From Bacteroidia bacterium (GTDB lineage Bacteria; Bacteroidota; Bacteroidia; B-17B0; Aurantibacillaceae), in assembly GCA_021740825.1 (NCBI GenBank), contig JAIOZA010000014.1:1-64000 (forward strand): 64,000 bases of DNA, read 5' to 3'. The notes under the pieces are model-generated. The model made no database searches. It was not told the DNA's origin and saw only the letters and a program-made list of their open reading frames with translations. The position numbers and the translations under genes were made by a program. This document shows, piece by piece, positions 60,212-64,000 of the stretch. How positions within the stretch are numbered: position 1 is the first letter of the stretch; every line of letters begins with the position of its first letter.

Positions 60212-60373
60212 ATTCTGTATATTTAAAAATAGTTTGGTTTTTGTTTATCACAATCCTAATTCAGATGAAATAGTTGTGTTTTATTTTGGCTTACGAATGT
60301 ACTAAATTCAAGTTTAAAAATCGCATTATTAAATCATTATCTATTTTAGTACTTTAGCACTTTTAATACAAGT

Positions 60374-61045
60374 ATGCCTAATAAACTCGAAAAATTTGCA
60401 GAACTAAATACATTTTTAAATACGTTTGCATTTCATCATTTTGACATTCCGAAAGGATTTGTAAAAAAGGGTAAATGGCAAATGGATGTTTTTAAAAATG
60501 ATAATCCTATTGTTGTTGAGCTAGGCTGCGGAAGAGGGGAATACACCATTGGTTTATCAAAAAATAATTTAAGCAAGAACTTTATTGGCGTTGATGTAAA
60601 AGGTAATCGTATGTGGACGGGCGCAAAGCATGCTATTATAAATCAAATGAATCATGTTGCTTTTTTGAGAACGCGCATCGACTTTATTGATTTGTGTTTT
60701 AACGAAAATGAAGTTTCTGAAATATGGATAACCTTTCCTGACCCTCAACCTCAAAAAAACAGAGCCAGAAAACGGTTAACCAATCCTGATTTCTTTTTAA
60801 ATCGATATAAAAAAATATTAAAACCTGGTGGGCTTATTCACTTAAAAACCGATAATACTTTTTTTTATGAATATACGATGGAAGTAATAAAAGAAAGAAA
60901 CCTTCCTCTAATTTTCGCTACTGATGATTTATATCACAATTGCCCTAATGGCAGAGAAGAGTTAACGGCTATAAAAACGTATTACGAAACTTTATTTACA
61001 GTTAGAGGAGAGCGCATTAAATATTGTTGTTTTAAATTGGATTAA
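60374..61045 (+). CDS. trmB: tRNA (guanine-N7-)-methyltransferase
   Basis: 223 aa; VVELGCGRGEYTIGL, FIGVDVKGNRMW, ITFPDPQPQKNRARKRLTNPDFL-like motif. Confidence 0.94.
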   Translation: MPNKLEKFAELNTFLNTFAFHHFDIPKGFVKKGKWQMDVFKNDNPIVVELGCGRGEYTIGLSKNNLSKNFIGVDVKGNRMWTGAKHAIINQMNHVAFLRTRIDFIDLCFNENEVSEIWITFPDPQPQKNRARKRLTNPDFFLNRYKKILKPGGLIHLKTDNTFFYEYTMEVIKERNLPLIFATDDLYHNCPNGREELTAIKTYYETLFTVRGERIKYCCFKLD

Positions 61046-61046
61046 A

Positions 61047-61382
61047 ATGGCTGTTAAAGATTTACCACACAAAAAACACTTTTATAGTAAGGTTTTAAAA
61101 AGCGTTACCTTAGGCGCATTATTTTTATTAGCATCATTAATCATAGGAGTTATTGGTTATCATTATTTTTTTAATATTCCGTGGTTGGATAGTTTGGTTA
61201 ATGCTAGTATGATTTTAACGGGCATGGGGCCGATTGATAGAGCAGAAACTGATGCTGCTAAATGGTTTGCTTCATTGTATGCTATTTATAGTGGGGTTGC
61301 TTTTTTAACTAGTGCGGCTGTTATATTAAGTCCTATTGTGCATCGTTTTTTGCACAAATTTCATTTAGACATGGAGGAATAA
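61047..61382 (+). CDS. Small TM-P-TM protein, possibly a minimal ion-channel-like pore protein
   Basis: 111 aa; two TM helices flank a re-entrant-like segment LDSLVNASMILTGMGPID; 1 nt downstream of trmB. Confidence 0.6.
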   Translation: MAVKDLPHKKHFYSKVLKSVTLGALFLLASLIIGVIGYHYFFNIPWLDSLVNASMILTGMGPIDRAETDAAKWFASLYAIYSGVAFLTSAAVILSPIVHRFLHKFHLDMEE

Positions 61383-61431
61383 ATAAACAGGTGCCAATTA
61401 ATATATAAACAAAAAACACTAATCTTGTAAT

Positions 61432-62226
61432 ATGCTTTCACTTTTTATCAATTGGAATCCAAGTCCCGAAATTTTTACAATTCCTGGCATTGATTGGCCG
61501 GTGCGTTGGTATGGCTTGTCGTGGGCACTTGCTTTTATTGGCTGTCATTTTTTTATGAATCGCATTTTTAATGCAGAAGGAAGAACAGAAAAACAACTTG
61601 ATACGTTAACGCTATATATTGTTTTAGCAACCATTTTAGGAGCGCGCTTGGGCCACTGTTTGTTTTATGATTTTGCTTACTACTCTCAACATCCTTTAGA
61701 TATCTTAAAAGTATATGAAGGAGGATTAGCTAGTCATGGTGGTGCTATTGGAATCATTATTGGCATGTGGTTGTATTGCAAAAAAACTCAAGAAAGTTGG
61801 ATTTGGTTATTTGATCGCTTGGTTGTGGTTGTTCCGTTTGCGTCGTTTATGATTCGATTTGGAAACTTAATGAACTCTGAAATTGTTGGCAAACCAACTG
61901 ATGTGCCATGGGCATTTGTATTTCATCAGTTGGATGAACTTCCAAGACATCCCACACAATTATATGAAGCTCTGTTTTACATTTGTTTATTTGTGGTGTT
62001 TTATTGGTTGTGGAAAAACAAGCGGCATGATTTCGGAAAAGGTTTTATGTTTGGACTTTTTTGCGTGTTGATGTTTAGTTTTCGATTTGTAATGGAATTT
62101 TTAAAAGAAAATCAAGAAAGCTTTGAAAATGCACTTCCTATAAATATGGGACAAATACTAAGTCTCCCTTTTGTTTTAGTTGGCATTTATATGATACTAA
62201 AATCGAAAGGGAAGAATCTCGTATAA
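61432..62226 (+). CDS. lgt: Prolipoprotein diacylglyceryl transferase
   Basis: 264 aa; GARLGHCLFYD, YEGGLASHGGAIGIIIGMW, RFGNLMNSEIVGKPTDVPW. Confidence 0.95.
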   Translation: MLSLFINWNPSPEIFTIPGIDWPVRWYGLSWALAFIGCHFFMNRIFNAEGRTEKQLDTLTLYIVLATILGARLGHCLFYDFAYYSQHPLDILKVYEGGLASHGGAIGIIIGMWLYCKKTQESWIWLFDRLVVVVPFASFMIRFGNLMNSEIVGKPTDVPWAFVFHQLDELPRHPTQLYEALFYICLFVVFYWLWKNKRHDFGKGFMFGLFCVLMFSFRFVMEFLKENQESFENALPINMGQILSLPFVLVGIYMILKSKGKNLV

Positions 62227-62288
62227 TTTCTTAAATCATTTTAGCATAAGCTTTCAGACTTAATAATTAAAAAAATAGTTAGATAAAA

Positions 62289-62990
62289 TTAAGAATTTAC
62301 TAAAAGTTTAAATCCTTTACCATGTATGTTTACAATCTCCACCTTAGGATCGTCTTTAAGGTACTTTCGTAATTTAGCAATGTAAACATCCATACTTCGT
62401 CCATTAAAGTAATTATCATCATGCCAAATTGTTTTTAAGGCAAAATTTCTATCTAACACATCGTTTTTATGCACGCACAACAAGCGCATAAGCTGACTTT
62501 CTTTAGTGGTTAATTTTTGCTCTGCACCATTATTAATTAATGCTTGCGTTTCGGAATTAAACGAATACGTTCCAATTGTAAAACTAATATCCTCCGTATT
62601 ATGAACGCGTTGCTTGCTACTTCTTCGCAATACAGCATTTACACGAGCTAATAATTCGTCCATACTAAATGGCTTTGTAATATAATCATCAGCGCCCGCA
62701 TTAAAACCTTCAATCGTATCTTCTTTCATGCTTTTTGCTGTTAAGAAAATAATTGGCACATGTTTATCAGTAACTCTTATTTCTTTTGCTAATGTTAATC
62801 CATCCTTTACAGGCATCATCACATCTAACAATAATAAATCAAACCCTTGCTTACAAAAAGCATCAAATCCTTTTTTACCGTCTGTGGCTAATTTCGTTTC
62901 AAATCCTTTTGCTTCTAAATATTCCTGTAGCAAGGTTCCTAAATTTGGATCATCTTCTACTAACAGTATTTGTGTTTTTACATTTTCCAT
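62289..62990 (-). CDS. OmpR-family response regulator
   Basis: 233 aa; LLLDVMMPVKDGLTLAKEIR, ITKPFSMDELLARVNAVLRR, winged-helix C-terminus. Confidence 0.93.
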   Translation of the reverse strand: MENVKTQILLVEDDPNLGTLLQEYLEAKGFETKLATDGKKGFDAFCKQGFDLLLLDVMMPVKDGLTLAKEIRVTDKHVPIIFLTAKSMKEDTIEGFNAGADDYITKPFSMDELLARVNAVLRRSSKQRVHNTEDISFTIGTYSFNSETQALINNGAEQKLTTKESQLMRLLCVHKNDVLDRNFALKTIWHDDNYFNGRSMDVYIAKLRKYLKDDPKVEIVNIHGKGFKLLVNS

Positions 62991-63019
62991 ATTACTTATT
63001 TTATTTGTTTTAACTATAC

Positions 63020-64000
63020 TTAGTTTTTGTAAGGCATTACTATTTTAAAAACACTGCCTTTTCCTAATTCACTCTCGACATTAATTGTGCCATTGTGCTT
63101 TTGCACAACTGCCAGCACGTAACTTAATCCTAAACCAAACCCTTTTACATTGTGAACGTTCCCGGTTGGAACTCTATAAAATTTATCAAAAATTTTCCGT
63201 TGATTTTCTTTACTTATTCCAATTCCATTGTCTTTTACAGTAATTTCTATTCCTGCAGGCGTATCTTTCGTTGTTATAAGTATGATTGGACTATCCTTTG
63301 TATATTTAATAGCATTATCAATTAAGTTAAAAATTATATTAGTTAAATGTACTTTATCAGAGCTAATAATACAATTAAGTGCGTCTAATTGTTTAGTGAT
63401 TTTTCCGTGACGTTGGTCAATTAAAAGTTGCGTATTTTGAATTGCCTGATTTATTATTTCATGAACATCATTTTGGCTGAGTTTTAATTTAAATTCTCCC
63501 TTGTCTAAGATGGATGTTTGTAGGATACTTTCTACTAAAATACTTAATCGTTTATTTTCATCTTTAATCATTTTCACAAACCTTTGTTGTTTGTCGGGAG
63601 TTTTTACTACAGAATCATCATTGAGCATTTCTGCTGCCAAAGAAATTGTACTGATAGGTGTTTTAAACTCGTGGGTCATATTACTTATGAAATCGTTTTT
63701 TATAACAGATAATTTCTTTTGTCGTGATATAGTTGCAATTGTGTAATAAAAGGCAAAAATGAGTATGAGTATAACCATAGCAGAAACACCCAGCATGATC
63801 CACATTGTTTTTAATAAATAATTTGTTTGATTTGGAAATTGTACACTTAAATATTGCGGTGTTACAAAGACGTTATTTGGAGATAAGTTTATTTTTATGG
63901 AACATCCCGATGAATCACAATCTTTTTGGGCTTCTTTGTAATTACCGTTAAGATTCGAATCTGAAAGTCGGCTAGTAACTGAATAAATAAAGTTAGTTGT
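63020..64000 (-). CDS. Sensor histidine kinase, 5' end outside the window
   Basis: HisKA NDFISNMTHEFKTPISTISLAAEML, HATPase DNGIGISKENQRKIFDKFYRVP...GFGLGLSYV; the frame stays open to the window edge. Confidence 0.9.
   Translation of the reverse strand, partial: TTNFIYSVTSRLSDSNLNGNYKEAQKDCDSSGCSIKINLSPNNVFVTPQYLSVQFPNQTNYLLKTMWIMLGVSAMVILILIFAFYYTIATISRQKKLSVIKNDFISNMTHEFKTPISTISLAAEMLNDDSVVKTPDKQQRFVKMIKDENKRLSILVESILQTSILDKGEFKLKLSQNDVHEIINQAIQNTQLLIDQRHGKITKQLDALNCIISSDKVHLTNIIFNLIDNAIKYTKDSPIILITTKDTPAGIEITVKDNGIGISKENQRKIFDKFYRVPTGNVHNVKGFGLGLSYVLAVVQKHNGTINVESELGKGSVFKIVMPYKN

Overview
AT-rich Bacteroidota chromosomal segment. Support: T9SS sorting domains, TAnnTTTG promoter motifs, and a PorP/SprF gene. 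Most of the window is housekeeping operons: ilvE-ilvD-ilvB-ilvN-ilvC-ilvA, sdhCAB, ribE-nadB, purQ, feoAB, pyk, trmB and lgt. These alternate with six large repeat-rich or T9SS-exported surface proteins and several small accessory loci. The strongest non-annotated signal is a complete transcription attenuator in front of the ilv operon on the minus strand (about 11288-11416): a promoter motif, a 15-aa leader peptide with 7 Ile (MINKSINSIIIISIS), an antiterminator hairpin, and an overlapping intrinsic terminator. Other notable signals: (a) a 69-bp near-perfect duplication of tRNA-Gln flanking a two-gene toxin-antitoxin cassette; (b) a four-helix-bundle gene between sdhA and sdhB, bounded by inverted heptamer arrays; (c) a roughly 500-nt ORF-free region ending in a minus-oriented terminator, possibly a structured ncRNA; (d) palindromic repeats, one apparently translated in frame inside a small ORF, next to a GIY-YIG remnant; (e) a 111-aa TM-P-TM protein resembling a minimal K+ channel with an atypical filter. 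No CRISPR array, rRNA, integrase, transposase or prophage was seen. All calls come from reading the sequence; no searches were run.
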